A stretch of DNA of 64,000 nt from Gerris lacustris (Eukaryota; Arthropoda; Insecta; Hemiptera; Gerridae). Positions 10,205 through 21,374 of the stretch are shown piece after piece. The position numbers and the translations under genes were made by a program. Within the stretch, counting starts at the first letter, position 1. Every line of letters begins with the position of its first letter. The notes beneath the pieces were generated by a model. It was not told the DNA's origin. It made no database searches and was given only the letters and a program-made list of their open reading frames with translations. The DNA lies in NCBI GenBank assembly GCA_951217055.1, contig OX578280.1, forward strand, positions 65,065,513 through 65,129,512, in the 5' to 3' direction.

Positions 10205-10590
10205 TACGTGAGGAAAAGTAATGTTTTCACCCAACATTTTGTTTCTAGATTTCAACTGAATTGTCCGTTTTGGGTGTTTTAAGACCTCCTGAGTGGTTTC
10301 CAGCATGACGTGGGTATGTGTGTGCATGTATGTATGCGTGTTATCATCGTAGCGCCCTGGGTATTTAACCTATAGAGTTAAAACTTGGCAGAAGAATCAT
10401 TCCTTACTTCTGGTTGTGCTGCCCGGAAAATGTTTTTCCGCCATCTTGCTGAGTCAGCAACATTTTTAAAACTTAAAAATCGACAAGTGGTCCGATCGAG
10501 TTGAAATTTGGCACGAATTTACCTCTCCGTATGATAAACACATCCACCAAATTTAACTTTGATATTGGCCACCATTTTGAAGGTATCGAT
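10205..10590 (+). repeat. Diverged family 3-like repeat
   Basis: Begins with CGTGAGGAAAAGTAATG and contains TTTTAAGACCTCCTGAGTGG, GTGGTCCGATCGAGTTGAAA and CCACCAAATTTAACTTTG, the wording typical of family 3 but strongly diverged. Confidence 0.45.
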
Positions 10591-10794
10591 TTTTTAATAT
10601 TGAAACTTTGACGGTTAATAATAACGAAAGTATAAATACGTTTTTGACTTATATTATATAATATATATATTATAGTATATCGTTAGAACTGGTAAGAAAT
10701 AAGGATCAAAGATAAAAGAACCTGATGAAATTCCATTTATTAGTTTAGTATAAGCGAACATAATTATTAATTAGTGCGATACTTTTGTTCAACG
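10591..10794. other. Unassigned AT-rich DNA
   Basis: Contains TTATATTATATAATATATA-type sequence; nothing recognised. Confidence 0.5.
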
Positions 10795-11262
10795 TCGGGA
10801 GCCAGGGTAGCCGAGCGTGTTAGGGCGCTCGCTTAGCTATCAATAAGTCGAGGCAACTCGAGGTCGTGGGTTCGATCCCGTGCCATTATACTCTGATTTG
10901 CATCAATGATTCACGGACGGTGCAGGGCGAGGGACACCCTTTATGGGGACTCTTCCCCCACCCTTTGGTGTGGGTCCGATCCGTGTCATGACGATGTAAT
11001 TTGTATCTATGGTTTCGAGGACGGAGCAGGGCGAGGGACACCCTTTATGGGGACTCTTCCCCCACGCTTTGGCGCACGCTTATATAGCTTACTAATGACC
11101 ACACCATACTCGCTTCGGCGGTACAATGTACAAATGTATGATGTGTGAAGTAGCTGGAACTCTCCACCACGGGGCGTAAAAAGGGCCTAAGTGATGGCCT
11201 AATTGCAAGGTTCGAACAAGTGGTTCGTCCTACCCGTTCTAGTAGAAAGTACTAGACTCTAA
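10795..11262 (+). mobile_element. tRNA-derived SINE (~470 bp), plus copy
   Basis: Head GGGTAGCCGAGCGTGTTAGG (A-box-like) and GGTTCGATCCC at 10869-10879 (exact B-box type), with TCGAGGCAACTCGA as a possible long variable arm. The body has two ~104-bp tandem units, each starting GCAGGGCGAGGGACACCC (10922 and 11026). The tail includes GTGATGGCCTAATTGCAAGG and GGTTCGTCCTACCCG. Together with 8405-8895 it forms an inverted pair 1.9 kb apart. RNA polymerase III transcription is inferred from the boxes. Confidence 0.82.
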
Positions 11263-12425
11263 GTTTGTCAAAATTCAAATAAAATAAATAAAAATAATAT
11301 ATACTTTTTTTAAAAAAAAAAATCAGTTGGTTCAAGACCGTCACCAATCCAAGTGCTGACCACGCTAAATTCTGCTGCTTAGCAGCAGGAGATGACACTT
11401 TAGTGGCCTTAAAAGGCAGAAAAAGTTCCGAGGTACCCCGTACCGAATTTGTTATTTTTATTATTATAACAACACAAAATTTCTGTTATTATAATTCTTA
11501 CTTTATTATTAATTTTCCCTTTTGAGTATTAAGTATGCCTAATCTATCAATTTGTTATAGATATTCGATTTAAAAGGTCTATATTTTCGAAAGAAAAAAA
11601 AATAAAATATTAATATGGAAAATATATATTGAGTTAATATTTCACCATGCATAAAACTTTTTTATATGATTTATCACTAACACCTCCCAACTTCCCCCTC
11701 CTTTAACTCTACCTCTCACAAAAAAATTGAGAGAAAATTATGTCTTCTATTTAAGAAGTCGAATGATAAATGAACCCCTATCACAAACAGATAAACCAAC
11801 AGCAATCAGGAGCTATTTAAAACAGTGTATATGTATATTAAAAAATACATTTTTCTTAGTCGAGATAAATTGCGAATAATAAATGGGTGATATAAATTTT
11901 ATAATGCTCATTTGAGGTTTTCTGCATCGAAATCGTATCGTTCAATGGTTTTATTTCTTTAAATTATTGCTTCCTAGCTTACCGAAGGTAACGCAACCAT
12001 TGTGATTATTCTGGAGAGTTAAATTTATTTGTATTAAAATTCGAAAATACCTAAACAGAAATTCGTTTTTCCAAAAACCATTTTTTATCTTGTGTCGTTC
12101 GAATATACATAACTTAAACAACACTCATCCTAATTTGATGGCAGGATTTAATTTGTTGTTCTCTTAGTCATTTCTACCTTCTGAGCCCATTCCTTTCTGT
12201 ATCAGTAAATTTAATCATTAAATTATAAACCTTAAGTTTATGAACACCTTCTTAAATTATATGATGAATATTTCGATGATGGGTATTTTAGGTGTAAGAA
12301 AAGCGATGATTTAAAACATGTAGTTAGAAGAAATATGTATGGTTTTTCCTTAGATGGTCCCATATTAATTTTTACAGAAAATGAATGTGACTCTAATACT
12401 GTAAGAGTACTGCGCTCACTATAAT
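11263..12425. other. Unassigned, with small repeat fragments
   Basis: 11335-11445 is less AT-rich and includes a CTGCTGCTTAGCAGCAG hairpin, perhaps a decayed SINE. 11968-11995 has CTTCCTAGCTTACCGAAGG, a family 1 hairpin-end scrap. The rest is not recognised. Confidence 0.4.
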
Positions 12426-12429
12426 AATT

Positions 12430-12545
12430 GTTTATGTCTTATATGGGAACAAAAATAGACAAATCGGACATACAAAATATTTTTGTTCTTCAGAACGATC
12501 TCATAGCTCCTGTTATCTTCGGTAAGCTCGGAAGCAATATAATAT
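12430..12545 (-). repeat. Family 1 hairpin-end fragment
   Basis: ATATTTTTGTTCTTCAGAACGATC, TCATAGCTCCTGTTATC and TTCGGTAAGCTCGGAAGC match the end of family 1. Confidence 0.8.
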
Positions 12546-13344
12546 TCTTATTATTACGTTCGCTGTAATTGTTCTAATATTTATAATCTTCGATTATGTT
12601 TGTATTGAATAATTATTAAAATCTTTGTAAATTGGAATTTTATTTTTTAAATAAATTGTCATAATATTGTTGTTATATGTTTGCTGGGTGACACTGTTCC
12701 TTTTTTGATAAGTATAATTTAAAAAAATATATTTTGTTATTTATAAGTTAACAAGAAATGAATTGCATTTTAAGAAGTAATATTAAACCACATAAATAAT
12801 TAGTTTTTATTGTATAAAACACGGTGTCTGGGGAGGAGGTACTGATTATGTTTAACTACTTGGAAATTCTAAACGTTGGATAGAATTTCTTCTCTTCACA
12901 TTGAACCTTGTCCTACTTAAAGGTAGAATTATTTCAACTCTAAATGCTTTTAACGTCGGTTGTGATTCGACAATATTAGGTTGGGCTTATCTAGTATGTT
13001 AGACAGATTTTCAATAACTATTACATTACAAAATACTCCAGTTTCTAATTGAAAAGTTGTTTCACTGAATTCCCTTTTCTAATTCTGGCTATCAACAGTA
13101 TATACTCCTTGGTTTATTTAAACTGATCTTAAATATTTTTTTTGTGGTGACTCTTCTATATTCTAGAATATTTACCATATAACACTAATTCTCACTAGTT
13201 TCAACACTTAAATTGATTTTTAAACATTCACCCGACATCCGATACTTCTTTTGTTTTGCCTTCATTGGTTTTTGCTTCCCAGTCTTCCAAAGGTAGCATT
13301 GTCTTCACTTTTGAGAGGTGAATTTTTTTTTTTCGTTATCATTA
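12546..13344. other. Unassigned AT-rich DNA
   Basis: 13268-13300 has GCTTCCCAGTCTTCCAAAGG, a poor family 1 hairpin match. Nothing else recognised. Confidence 0.45.
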
Positions 13345-13565
13345 TGTTTTTTACTTTCTTATATAGATACGTATTATAGAAAGGTAATAGATACTGTGAT
13401 GACGGGGAAAAAAACCGATTTTGAGATTTTGATGGATTTGCTCGTTTTCAGGTCCCCTGAGTCTAAAAAGTGGTTAATAAAACAGTTTTTGATTCAGAGG
13501 CTTTGGAGCCTAAAGCGGTGGTCCGATTTCGATTAAATTATGCCTTCGTGTTCAGAACAATCGTA
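13345..13565 (+). repeat. Family 3-like repeat
   Basis: Starts TTACTTTCTTATATAG and contains CAGGTCCCCTGAGTC, TTTGGAGCCTAAAGCGG and TGGTCCGATTTCGATT. The copy at 40625-40850 shares the same internal phrases. Confidence 0.65.
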
Positions 13566-14080
13566 TCTACAAAACCAAATAAAAAAAATCAATTACAACT
13601 GTAAATTTCGAGGTGCATCTCGAAAACTGTTTCGACCATTTTAATTAATTAAGTCATAAATGCCTCATTTAAATACGAATCTAACAGTATAAGTAGTTTT
13701 CCCGGGAAAAAATTAGTAGTAGCTATAATTGCAAAGGGTGAGAGGTCGGGTTCGATTCCCCGCGTGGGTGAAATTGTTTGTTTTATAAAATATTCAATAT
13801 TAATTATTAAATGCAACCCTCGAAAACACGAAATAACTAACAAATGGAAAACAATGACAAATAAATTATATACTTGTATATGAGAAAGTTTATTTCAATT
13901 TGTATCGGAAAGTTTATCTTCAAATTTACTACACATACAATTATTATTATTCATTGTATAAAAATTTGCCTCTTACCTTAGTTTGATTTCATCTCAATGG
14001 GTTTTATAATTCTTTATTTCCCCCCTCCGAAATCCAAATTTCCACTCATAATTTACGTTTTAGACTTTCCTGAACAAGGT
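13566..14080. other. Unassigned, with a B-box-like block
   Basis: 13733-13775 holds GAGAGGTCGGGTTCGATTCC followed by CCGCGTGGGTGAAATTG, close to 41688-41730 (AAGAGGCCGGGTTCAATCC). Probably a tRNA-derived SINE remnant. The rest is AT-rich. Confidence 0.4.
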
Positions 14081-14325
14081 GTTGTGGCGACCGCCACCTC
14101 ATTGTTCTTAATTGACCCGCGAGTCTATTTTTGTATTAACTCTATGTGTATATTTAATGTTAATAAATCGAGGTTGTAGAGAGCGTCTGAATCTCCCGCC
14201 TGGATCATCGAGGGCCCAGGTTATCGAGACGGTCTGCCTCGATCCCCCACCTTGGAGGCTCCCTACTTGCGCGCGCCGCACTCCCTCCAGGGGGTTAGGG
14301 TGGCAGCCCCTTCTCCTTCCCCTGG

Positions 14326-14337
14326 GCTATAAATACC
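14326..14337 (+). promoter_or_regulatory. TATA-box promoter in the GC-rich block
   Basis: CTATAAATACC is the only strong TATA box in a GC-rich context in this region; a start site would be expected about 30 bp downstream, near 14358-14368 (GATTCATTC). Confidence 0.45.
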
Positions 14338-14427
14338 GGTGCACAGGCTGGGAAGATTCATTCTTTTCTATTCCTTCTCCTCTTACACTTAACTTACTCT
14401 TTTCTTACCTACCTAACCTTACCTCCT

Positions 14428-14607
14428 GCTGAACCCTCACGTGGGCTGGGAACACCCCACGCGTGTCTTCGGCATTCCTTACCTCTCGCTGAACCCTCAC
14501 GTGGGCTGGGAACACCCCACGCGTGTCTTCGGCACTCCTTACCTCTCGCTGAACCCTCACGTGGGCTGGGAACACCCCACGCGTGTCTTCGGCACTCCTT
14601 ACTTCCA
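14428..14607. repeat. 3 x 60-bp tandem repeat
   Basis: Three almost identical 60-bp units containing GAACCCTCACGTGGGCTGGG and CCCCACGCGTGTCTTCGGCA; CACGTG and ACGCGT palindromes are in each. The unit length is divisible by 3, so it is open on both strands. Confidence 0.97.
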
Positions 14608-14742
14608 ATCCTATAACCCAGTCTGAACGCGCAAAAATAGTCGGGCCCTTCTGATACCACAGTCTGTTGAATAGAGCCCGACAGTGTCTTTCTATCAAAC
14701 TGTCTGTATCTCTGCGAATCCTTGCCACGCTCATAACTTCTA

Positions 14743-15300
14743 CAATTAAAATAATTAATTAGTGAAACTAGTTTCAGAAGAAACATTTTTTAATTTTTAT
14801 GAACGTGCATTATTGTTTTAACTATTGCCATCCTATTTACTATTTAAAGTTGAAATAGCTTTTTATTTATTACGTTAAAAAAAACTAATTTACCTTTTCT
14901 CATTTAGAAAAAAAATAAGAGAGAGAAATAGGTGTAAAAATTAGAAAGGCAGATCTGAGGTAAAAACTTTAAGAAGGGAAACACTAAATAAGAAGTTACA
15001 ATTAAAAAGGACAAAAGATGGGAAATTTCAAGCTAAGATTTATTTTTTTAACTGTTTCTGTCTTTTTGTTTTTTCACCTTAAAAGTTTTTCCATTCTAAA
15101 ATACCGGGGAACGTAGTTGGTGGTTTTTTTTACTCTGTTCAAATATTTAGTGTTTTCTAACAGAAGCTATTAGGTAATAGTTTTTTTTACCTTTTGCACT
15201 CTTTTACTCTTTATAAAGAGTATATATACATTTTTGTAAAATTTTGAACTTATTCGAATATAAGATTCTTTGATTAATTAATAAAGCTAGGTATCTTTTT
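14743..15300. other. Unassigned AT-rich DNA upstream of the LINE
   Basis: No gene or repeat recognised. Confidence 0.5.
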
Positions 15301-15312
15301 TAATAATATTCA
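15301..15312. repeat. Target-site duplication, left (TAATAATATTCA)
   Basis: Identical to 20943-20954, directly after the LINE poly(A). A third occurrence at 20727-20738 lies inside the 3' UTR and is probably chance in AT-rich DNA. Confidence 0.75.
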
Positions 15313-15397
15313 GGTGATTTGTGTGGAAAGAAAACTTGGTACGAGAAGAAAAGAAGGTGCAATATACAACATACTACGTAAGAGAACGTAAGATAGC
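15313..15397 (+). promoter_or_regulatory. LINE 5' leader
   Basis: 85 bp between the target duplication and the ORF1 ATG, starting GGTGATTTGTGTGG. LINEs of this type use an internal promoter, so initiation near 15313 is expected; no core element was recognised with confidence. Confidence 0.4.
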
Positions 15398-15841
15398 ATG
15401 CTTAGTTCTAAGCCTCCTGATCCAGGGGGCACAACAGATGAAATGTTATTTCATTTTGACAATAACTGTCAAAATGAAATAAATTTAAAAAGAAAAAAGA
15501 GAGGAAGGCCTAGCTCGGGAATACTGCAGGAGCCAGTCCTAGTAGTGCCCAAAGCTAACCTTTCTTTTTTAATAGTTAAGAAAGCGGACGGAACTTCCTT
15601 AAAGAATGTATCGCCGTTTTTAATAGATAAGCTACTGGTAAATTCTTGTGGATCAGTGAAGGATGCGAAGAAACTAAGAGATGGCACATTACTAGTTCAG
15701 ACATTTTCAACAGAGCAAGCAGATAGACTCATTAAGAATCTACCTAAGAACATGCATCTACCATTAATTGTAGAGCCACATAAGACTTTAAACAATGTCC
15801 GTGGAGTGATCACCTCGCCAGACTTGATTCAGTGCCTGTAG
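15398..15841 (+). CDS. LINE ORF1, N-terminal part (frameshifted)
   Basis: 147 codons from an ATG. The first 50 residues are charged and include a KRKKRGRPSS stretch resembling an AT-hook. Residues ~55-130 look like the alpha/beta domain that precedes zinc knuckles in ORF1 proteins of jockey/I-type LINEs. ORF1 proteins bind the element RNA and form particles. The frame should continue into 15832-16731, but one base is missing near 15823 (after the codons for SPD), so this frame ends at a TAG after three out-of-register codons. Start chosen because it is the first ATG after the leader. Confidence 0.85.
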   Translation: MLSSKPPDPGGTTDEMLFHFDNNCQNEINLKRKKRGRPSSGILQEPVLVVPKANLSFLIVKKADGTSLKNVSPFLIDKLLVNSCGSVKDAKKLRDGTLLVQTFSTEQADRLIKNLPKNMHLPLIVEPHKTLNNVRGVITSPDLIQCL

Positions 15842-16731
15842 AAGAGATTAAGGAACACCTGAAATACCAAGCGGTGACAGATATTTACAGAATTAACAGT
15901 AGAAAGAATGGTTGTCTAGAAAAAACTAATTCATATGTCCTTACTTTATCCCTAGCCAAACTTCCAGAACGGGTGAAAATAGGATACTATTCAGTTCCGA
16001 TTCGACCCTATATTCCTCTACCAATAAGATGCAGGAAATGTTTTAAATTTAACCACGTTGAACTTAAGTGTCCAAATGAGATTCGTACATGCCCAGAATG
16101 TTCGGAGCCTATGCATGATACTAAAAACTGTCCAAACCCAAAGAAATGTGTGAATTGCGGATCTGCCCACTCAACACTAGATAGAAAGTGCCCGAGGTGG
16201 GTGCTAGAGAAGAAAATAACCGAAACTAAGGTACTTGAAAATATACCATATATAGAAGCTAAACGAAAAGTTATCTCAAGGCAAGTTGAAAAAACAAAAT
16301 CATACGCTAGCCTGGCTGAAACCAAACCAAAAGAAACGACCGACAAAGGAATCCAGTGTGACTTACCACCATTACTACCAGCACCAACTCCAGCCCCAGT
16401 ACCCAAAGGATCCCATCAAAAAATAGAAAACAAGAAAACTGCAAAAGAAAACATAGAGTCCATGAAAATAGATAATAACCAGAAGAAAGAACTGATCCAG
16501 CGATACAATGACGACACTCATAAACAATATCAAAAAGACAAGGTATCAACTATTATCAATACCCAAGAAGAACAACGCATGATGTGGGCTAATGACTGGG
16601 CCTCAGAAAATGATGATGATGATCAAAAAAGTATCATTAACACCTCTAGTACTGAGTCAAGCGTAAAATCAGGTTCGGGGAAAAAGAGCCGGAAAAAGAA
16701 AAAGAAAAAGGGAAATTATAACTCAACTTAA
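15832..16731 (+). CDS. LINE ORF1, C-terminal part with three zinc knuckles
   Basis: 299 codons in the next frame; the first codon is GTG, so this is not a true start but the continuation of ORF1 past the frameshift. Three CCHC knuckles follow: C67-C70-H75-C80, C87-C90-H95-C100 and a variant C106-C109-H113-C120. The preceding PxRPYIPLPxRCRKCFKF-like segment is usual in nucleic-acid-binding proteins of jockey/I-type elements. A proline-rich linker (~183-193), an acidic patch (DDDD near 263) and a lysine-rich C-terminus (~283-293) complete it. Function: RNA/DNA binding and chaperone, acting with ORF2 in the same particle. Confidence 0.9.
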   Translation: MPVEEIKEHLKYQAVTDIYRINSRKNGCLEKTNSYVLTLSLAKLPERVKIGYYSVPIRPYIPLPIRCRKCFKFNHVELKCPNEIRTCPECSEPMHDTKNCPNPKKCVNCGSAHSTLDRKCPRWVLEKKITETKVLENIPYIEAKRKVISRQVEKTKSYASLAETKPKETTDKGIQCDLPPLLPAPTPAPVPKGSHQKIENKKTAKENIESMKIDNNQKKELIQRYNDDTHKQYQKDKVSTIINTQEEQRMMWANDWASENDDDDQKSIINTSSTESSVKSGSGKKSRKKKKKKGNYNST

Positions 16732-16792
16732 ACAATTCATAGACACACTATATTTAAACTTCCATAGATTTTTTAAATTTAACACAAATAAA

Positions 16793-18397
16793 ATGAATAG
16801 TAGAATAAAATTATGTTCTTGGAACTGCAAAGGAGTTAGAAGCCGCAGAGAAGACCTCAAGATATTAATAAAAGAAAATAGACCATCGGTTATATTAATT
16901 CAAGAAACCCACTTACCAGAAGCTGTACCATTAAAAATCCCAGGTTACAAAACATACAGAATACATCCTCCTCAAGGTACTTGGAAAGGAGGGCTAGCCA
17001 TTCTGGTCTCTAAACTAATACCTAGTCAAGAAATTAAAATAAACTCAAATCTTCAGGCCATGGCTTGTAGATTAGGAACAAAATATCCAATCACAGTGTG
17101 TAATGTCTATATATCAGGAGAAGATGTTATAACCACAGACCATCTAAAAAACATTTTACATCAATTACCAGGTCCTCAAGTACTGGCAGGAGATTTCAAC
17201 TCTCACAATGTAATGTGGGGATCCTCAAAAACGGACAATAAAGGGAAAGTTATTGAAACTTTTATTGACGAAAGTGATCTCTATTTATACAATGAAAACC
17301 AGAAAACATACCTGGATGCCAGGACAGGAAAGTATGAGGCATTGGACCTAATTCTCAGCTCAATCCCCATGGTTAGAATATCAGAGTTTACAGTGGCACC
17401 CTACTTATATGGAAGTGACCATTTCCCTGTATATCTTACTGTCTCACCAAAAGAACCCAGACAAAGTCAACCAGTAACAAGGTGGTCTTTTAATAAAGCC
17501 GATTGGGAAAAGTACAGGGAAATTATCACCAAACAACAACCATATCAGGAGGACAGGGATAATACGAATAAACTTTTGGAATATGTAACTGAATCCATAT
17601 TAACCGCTGCTACATCTTCTATTCCTCGGATACATATTGGAAAAGGAAGACCAAAAGTACCATGGTGGTCGGCTGACTGTAGAAGAGCGCTAAGGGATCG
17701 CCGTAAAGCTTTTTGGAGATTTAACACCAACCCTACCCAGGAAAATTTAGAGAAGTATAGAACAGCAAGAAGTAAGTGTAAGAGAACTTTCTTTGACGCC
17801 AAAAAGGAGTCATGGAAGCAATACATATCATCAATAAACCAATTCACGGAATCGACAGAGATATGGAGAAAAATAAAAATACTTTGGGGTAAGCGGTCCA
17901 GCCTAGAAACACCTGTGTTAAAGAAAACAACTGATACCATAACTGATTCTAAGCAAGTATCAGAAATTCTTGCAACATATTTTGCAACAGTCAGTGCTAC
18001 TAAATCGTACCCAGAAAAGTTTCAGAGAATAAAAGAAGAAGCTGAACAGGAAGACTTAAACTTTGATTCGGATAACAGAGAAGAGTATAATCGAAACTTT
18101 AATACGTGGGAGCTAGAAACGGCCCTCAAATCCTTAAAAAATACTTCAGCCGGACCAGATGGAATATACAACGTAATGTTAAAAAACTTACCTCAAACAT
18201 TTTATAAATACTTACTTAAGCTCTATAATACCGTATGGGAGAAAAACGAGTACCCAAAAAGTTGGAGAGAAGCCGTTTTGATTCCTATAGCTAAGCCTGG
18301 AAAGGATCCAAACCAAGAAGAATCATACCGACCAATAGCTATGACAAATACTCTAGGTAAACTATTTGAGAAAATGGTAAATTCAAGACTTACATAG
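16793..18397 (+). CDS. LINE ORF2, endonuclease and start of RT (ends at premature TAG)
   Basis: 534 residues from an ATG 61 bp after ORF1. Residues 1-215 are an APE-type endonuclease: N11 (WN), E38 (QETH), D134 and N136 (GDFN), D185 (LDL) and S208-D209-H210 (SDH) are all present, so the nicking activity could be intact. Residues ~285-400 are a basic linker. From ~450 the reverse transcriptase begins with SAGPDGI, then IPIAKPGKD and SYRPIAMT. The frame stops at TAG 18395-18397 (codon 535) and reopens in the same frame at once. Confidence 0.93.
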   Translation: MNSRIKLCSWNCKGVRSRREDLKILIKENRPSVILIQETHLPEAVPLKIPGYKTYRIHPPQGTWKGGLAILVSKLIPSQEIKINSNLQAMACRLGTKYPITVCNVYISGEDVITTDHLKNILHQLPGPQVLAGDFNSHNVMWGSSKTDNKGKVIETFIDESDLYLYNENQKTYLDARTGKYEALDLILSSIPMVRISEFTVAPYLYGSDHFPVYLTVSPKEPRQSQPVTRWSFNKADWEKYREIITKQQPYQEDRDNTNKLLEYVTESILTAATSSIPRIHIGKGRPKVPWWSADCRRALRDRRKAFWRFNTNPTQENLEKYRTARSKCKRTFFDAKKESWKQYISSINQFTESTEIWRKIKILWGKRSSLETPVLKKTTDTITDSKQVSEILATYFATVSATKSYPEKFQRIKEEAEQEDLNFDSDNREEYNRNFNTWELETALKSLKNTSAGPDGIYNVMLKNLPQTFYKYLLKLYNTVWEKNEYPKSWREAVLIPIAKPGKDPNQEESYRPIAMTNTLGKLFEKMVNSRLT

Positions 18398-20491
18398 GTT
18401 CTGGAAACAAAACAGTTATTATCCCCACGGCAAGTGGGGTTTAGGAAAAACCAGTCAACCCAAGACCATCTAGTAGCTCTTGAAACATACATCAAAAATG
18501 GGTTTGCTCAAGGGAAACTAACATTAGGAGTATTCTTTGACTGTGAGAAGGCTTATGATCGCACATGGAGACATCAAATATTGAAACAGCTTCAGCATTT
18601 TGGATTTAAGGGAAACATGCCCAAGTATATACAAGATTTCTTGTCTAAACGTACCTTCAAGGTTCGAGTAGGAGAAACACATTCAGAACTATTTGAACAA
18701 GAGAATGGAGTACCTCAAGGTGCAGTTCTCAGTGTGACTTTATTTCTTTTAGCGGTACACAGTGCAGTAAAAGAGGTACCTTCATGGGTGGAATCCCTCT
18801 TTTTCGTGGACGACTTTACAGTGCTCTATAGATCCAACAGCCTACAAACAGCTACAACTGTAGTACAACACACCATCAACAAGTTAAACAATTGGGCAGC
18901 AAGAACTGGGCTGAGCTTCTCCCCAGCTAAAACAAAGGCTATATTATTTGCAAAGAGAACTAGGAAAGCCGAGCCAAAGCTTGTTTTAGCAGGCCAACAA
19001 CTACCAGTCGTTTCACAAGTTAAATATCTAGGCCTTATATTAGATGAAACATTATCTTGGAAAAACCACATAGAAGACGTCAAAGCTAGGTGCAACCGAG
19101 ATCTTAACCTTTTACGTGTTATCAAAGCTCAGAAATGGGGAGCTGACAGGAAAACCTTGCTTAGACTCTATAGACAAATATGTAGAGCAAAAATAGATTA
19201 TGGTTCTATAGTGTATGGTTCCGCTAAGGAGACAGTGCTTAAACGTCTGGACTCTGTACATAATGCTGGGGTAAGACTGGCTACTGGAGCTTTCAGAACC
19301 AGTCCGATATCTAGCCTCCTTATCGAAGCTAATGAACAACCATTACATCTCCATCGACACCACTTAATGTTAAGATATGGTTATCGTATCCAACAGTACC
19401 CTCATCACTACGTTACAGACAAAATCATAACTCCCAAATGCACCAGGCAATATGAAAGGAAGCCTAATCTTAGTAGACCCCTAGGAAATCGTTTCAAAGA
19501 CCTTACAAGAATTTATGAATTGGAGGATCTCCCAAAAATATCAATAGCTCGTCACCATCACGAAACAAGAACAAGCCCGTGGTTAACTTACAGACCTCGG
19601 CAATTACATTCGTTTAAATCAAGGCAGCAAACAGTCGAAATAACAAAGGAACTTATTAAAATAAAAAACAAGTATAATCAGGCAGAATTTATTTATACGG
19701 ATGGAGCTAAAGATAACAATGGAACTGGAGTTGCTTTTACAACTAGCTCAGGAGGTACTGCACGGCTTAAAGGATGCAACATCAGCTCAATTACAAATGT
19801 GGAGCTAGAAGCTATAAAGCATGGTATAATCCATGCTATATCCAACAACAAGAAAGAAGCCATAGTCTTTACAGATTCAGCTAGTGCCTTACAATCCTTA
19901 GAGAAGCTCTACTCGCAAAACAACACGGTCATAGAAATACGTGAAATGATAACACAAAATAATTTAAACGTTAAGTTTTGCTGGGTGCCTGGGCACTCAG
20001 GCATCCCAGGAAATGAAGAAGTTGACAGACTGGCTAAGGACGCAATACTAGACGGTACAGAAACAGAGACACTCATTTCAATAAAAGACCTTGACAGAAT
20101 CTTCCAGATAAAACTAAACGGGGAATGGCAACAGTTATGGGACAATACAGAAAACAACAAATTAAAAGTTAATAAACCAGACATAGCCATGTGGAAAACA
20201 TCCTACAGGAAAAACAGACATGAGGAAACAACACTATGTAGACTTAGACTAGGACATACTCGACTAACACACAGTTATCTTTTTTCAAGGAATACGGACC
20301 ATCCAAAATGTAGACTTTGTGATGACGCACTAACAGTAAGACATATATTAATTGACTGTACTAGACTACAGCAATCCCGCACAACTCACTGTATACCTCC
20401 AGCTTTGCCAGACATTTTAGGAAACGACGAACAAAATATTAAAAATCTATTTGCATACCTTAACGAAAATGACTACATGACAGACCTCTAA
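18398..20491 (+). CDS. LINE ORF2 after the TAG: RT, RNase H, CCHC
   Basis: Same frame as 16793-18397; codons 536-1232 of ORF2. The open stretch has no ATG near its start (the codon at 18434 is GTG), so alone it would not be translated. RT motif [10 protein letters not shown] has its catalytic Asp at 18539, motif B is GVPQGAVLS, and motif C is FVDD with the Asp pair at 18809. RNase H follows: Asp in YTDG (19700), Glu in NVELEA, Asp in FTDSAS (19874), His in PGHSG (19994) and Asp in [10 protein letters not shown]-terminal CX2CX7HX4C finger lies near 20310-20360. All catalytic residues I can identify are retained. Confidence 0.93.
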   Translation, partial: VLETKQLLSPRQVGFRKNQSTQDHLVALETYIKNGFAQGKLTLGVFFDCEKAYDRTWRHQILKQLQHFGFKGNMPKYIQDFLSKRTFKVRVGETHSELFEQENGVPQGAVLSVTLFLLAVHSAVKEVPSWVESLFFVDDFTVLYRSNSLQTATTVVQHTINKLNNWAARTGLSFSPAKTKAILFAKRTRKAEPKLVLAGQQLPVVSQVKYLGLILDETLSWKNHIEDVKARCNRDLNLLRVIKAQKWGADRKTLLRLYRQICRAKIDYGSIVYGSAKETVLKRLDSVHNAGVRLATGAFRTSPISSLLIEANEQPLHLHRHHLMLRYGYRIQQYPHHYVTDKIITPKCTRQYERKPNLSRPLGNRFKDLTRIYELEDLPKISIARHHHETRTSPWLTYRPRQLHSFKSRQQTVEITKELIKIKNKYNQAEFIYTDGAKDNNGTGVAFTTSSGGTARLKGCNISSITNVELEAIKHGIIHAISNNKKEAIVFTDSASALQSLEKLYSQNNTVIEIREMITQNNLNVKFCWVPGHSGIPGNEEVDRLAKDAILDGTETETLISIKDLDRIFQIKLNGEWQQLWDNTENNKLKVNKPDIAMWKTSYRKNRHEETTLCRLRLGHTRLTHSYLFSRNTDHPKCRLCDDALTVRHILIDCTRLQQSRTTHCIPPALPDILGNDEQNIKNLFAYLNENDYMTDL

Positions 20492-20942
<451 letters not shown>

Positions 20943-20954
20943 TAATAATATTCA
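20943..20954. repeat. Target-site duplication, right (TAATAATATTCA)
   Basis: Immediately follows the LINE poly(A) and matches 15301-15312 in all 12 positions. Confidence 0.75.
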
Positions 20955-21374
20955 TCTTTATATCAAAATCTACATATATAATATATCTACATAAAAAATC
21001 TAGATATTATAGAATCCAAATATTTATCTACCGCTGACTGACTGAGTCATCACGATATCTTTAAAACCACTCAACCTAATTGAACTTGAATTTTCGTAGC
21101 TTCCTATTACTCCCTAAGTGCAAGCTAAGAAATATTTTTACGAGTCGCTATCTTGATTCCAGATGTGGCTATTTATATGCAAAATGTGACATTACGAGAT
21201 CTTTCAGGAACCAATAGCTCTATATTCCTTTCAATTTAAAATATATCTTCCTTTTATGGCATAAACAACATAAAAAAAGGAGGTATGTTAAATGCTACAG
21301 GTTTCTATCGACATATTCTTTATTCTTAGTTAATTAAATAATTTAACTAACTGATGATAAATATATACATACAT
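20955..21374. repeat. TE remnant related to 54700-55015
   Basis: GACTGACTGAGTCATCACGA, TCCTATTACTCCCTAAGTGC and CGCTATCTTGATTCCAGATG correspond, inverted, to the right part of the 53583-55015 repeat (GTGTCATTGAGTCAGTGAG, CATCTTGAATCAAGATGGC). Confidence 0.6.

Larger units (their letters stand above)
14081..14742 (+). mobile_element. Candidate solo LTR
   Basis: A 660-bp block, much more GC-rich than its surroundings, starting TGTTGTGGCGACCGCC and ending CATAACTTCTACA, so with TG...CA ends. It contains a TATA box at about 14330 (GGGCTATAAATACC) and three 60-bp tandem repeats downstream. No target duplication was identifiable and no gag or pol is next to it, so the LTR reading is an inference from composition and promoter layout. 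The several open frames inside are repeat-driven and not genes. Confidence 0.4.

Noticed and set aside
14405..14786. Overlapping 109- and 125-codon minus frames and a 106-codon plus frame
   Set aside because: All run across the 3 x 60-bp repeat, which is open in several frames; no conserved motif.
16008..20190. Minus-strand frames opposite the LINE ORFs
   Set aside because: Shadows of the plus-strand ORFs, with no domain of their own.
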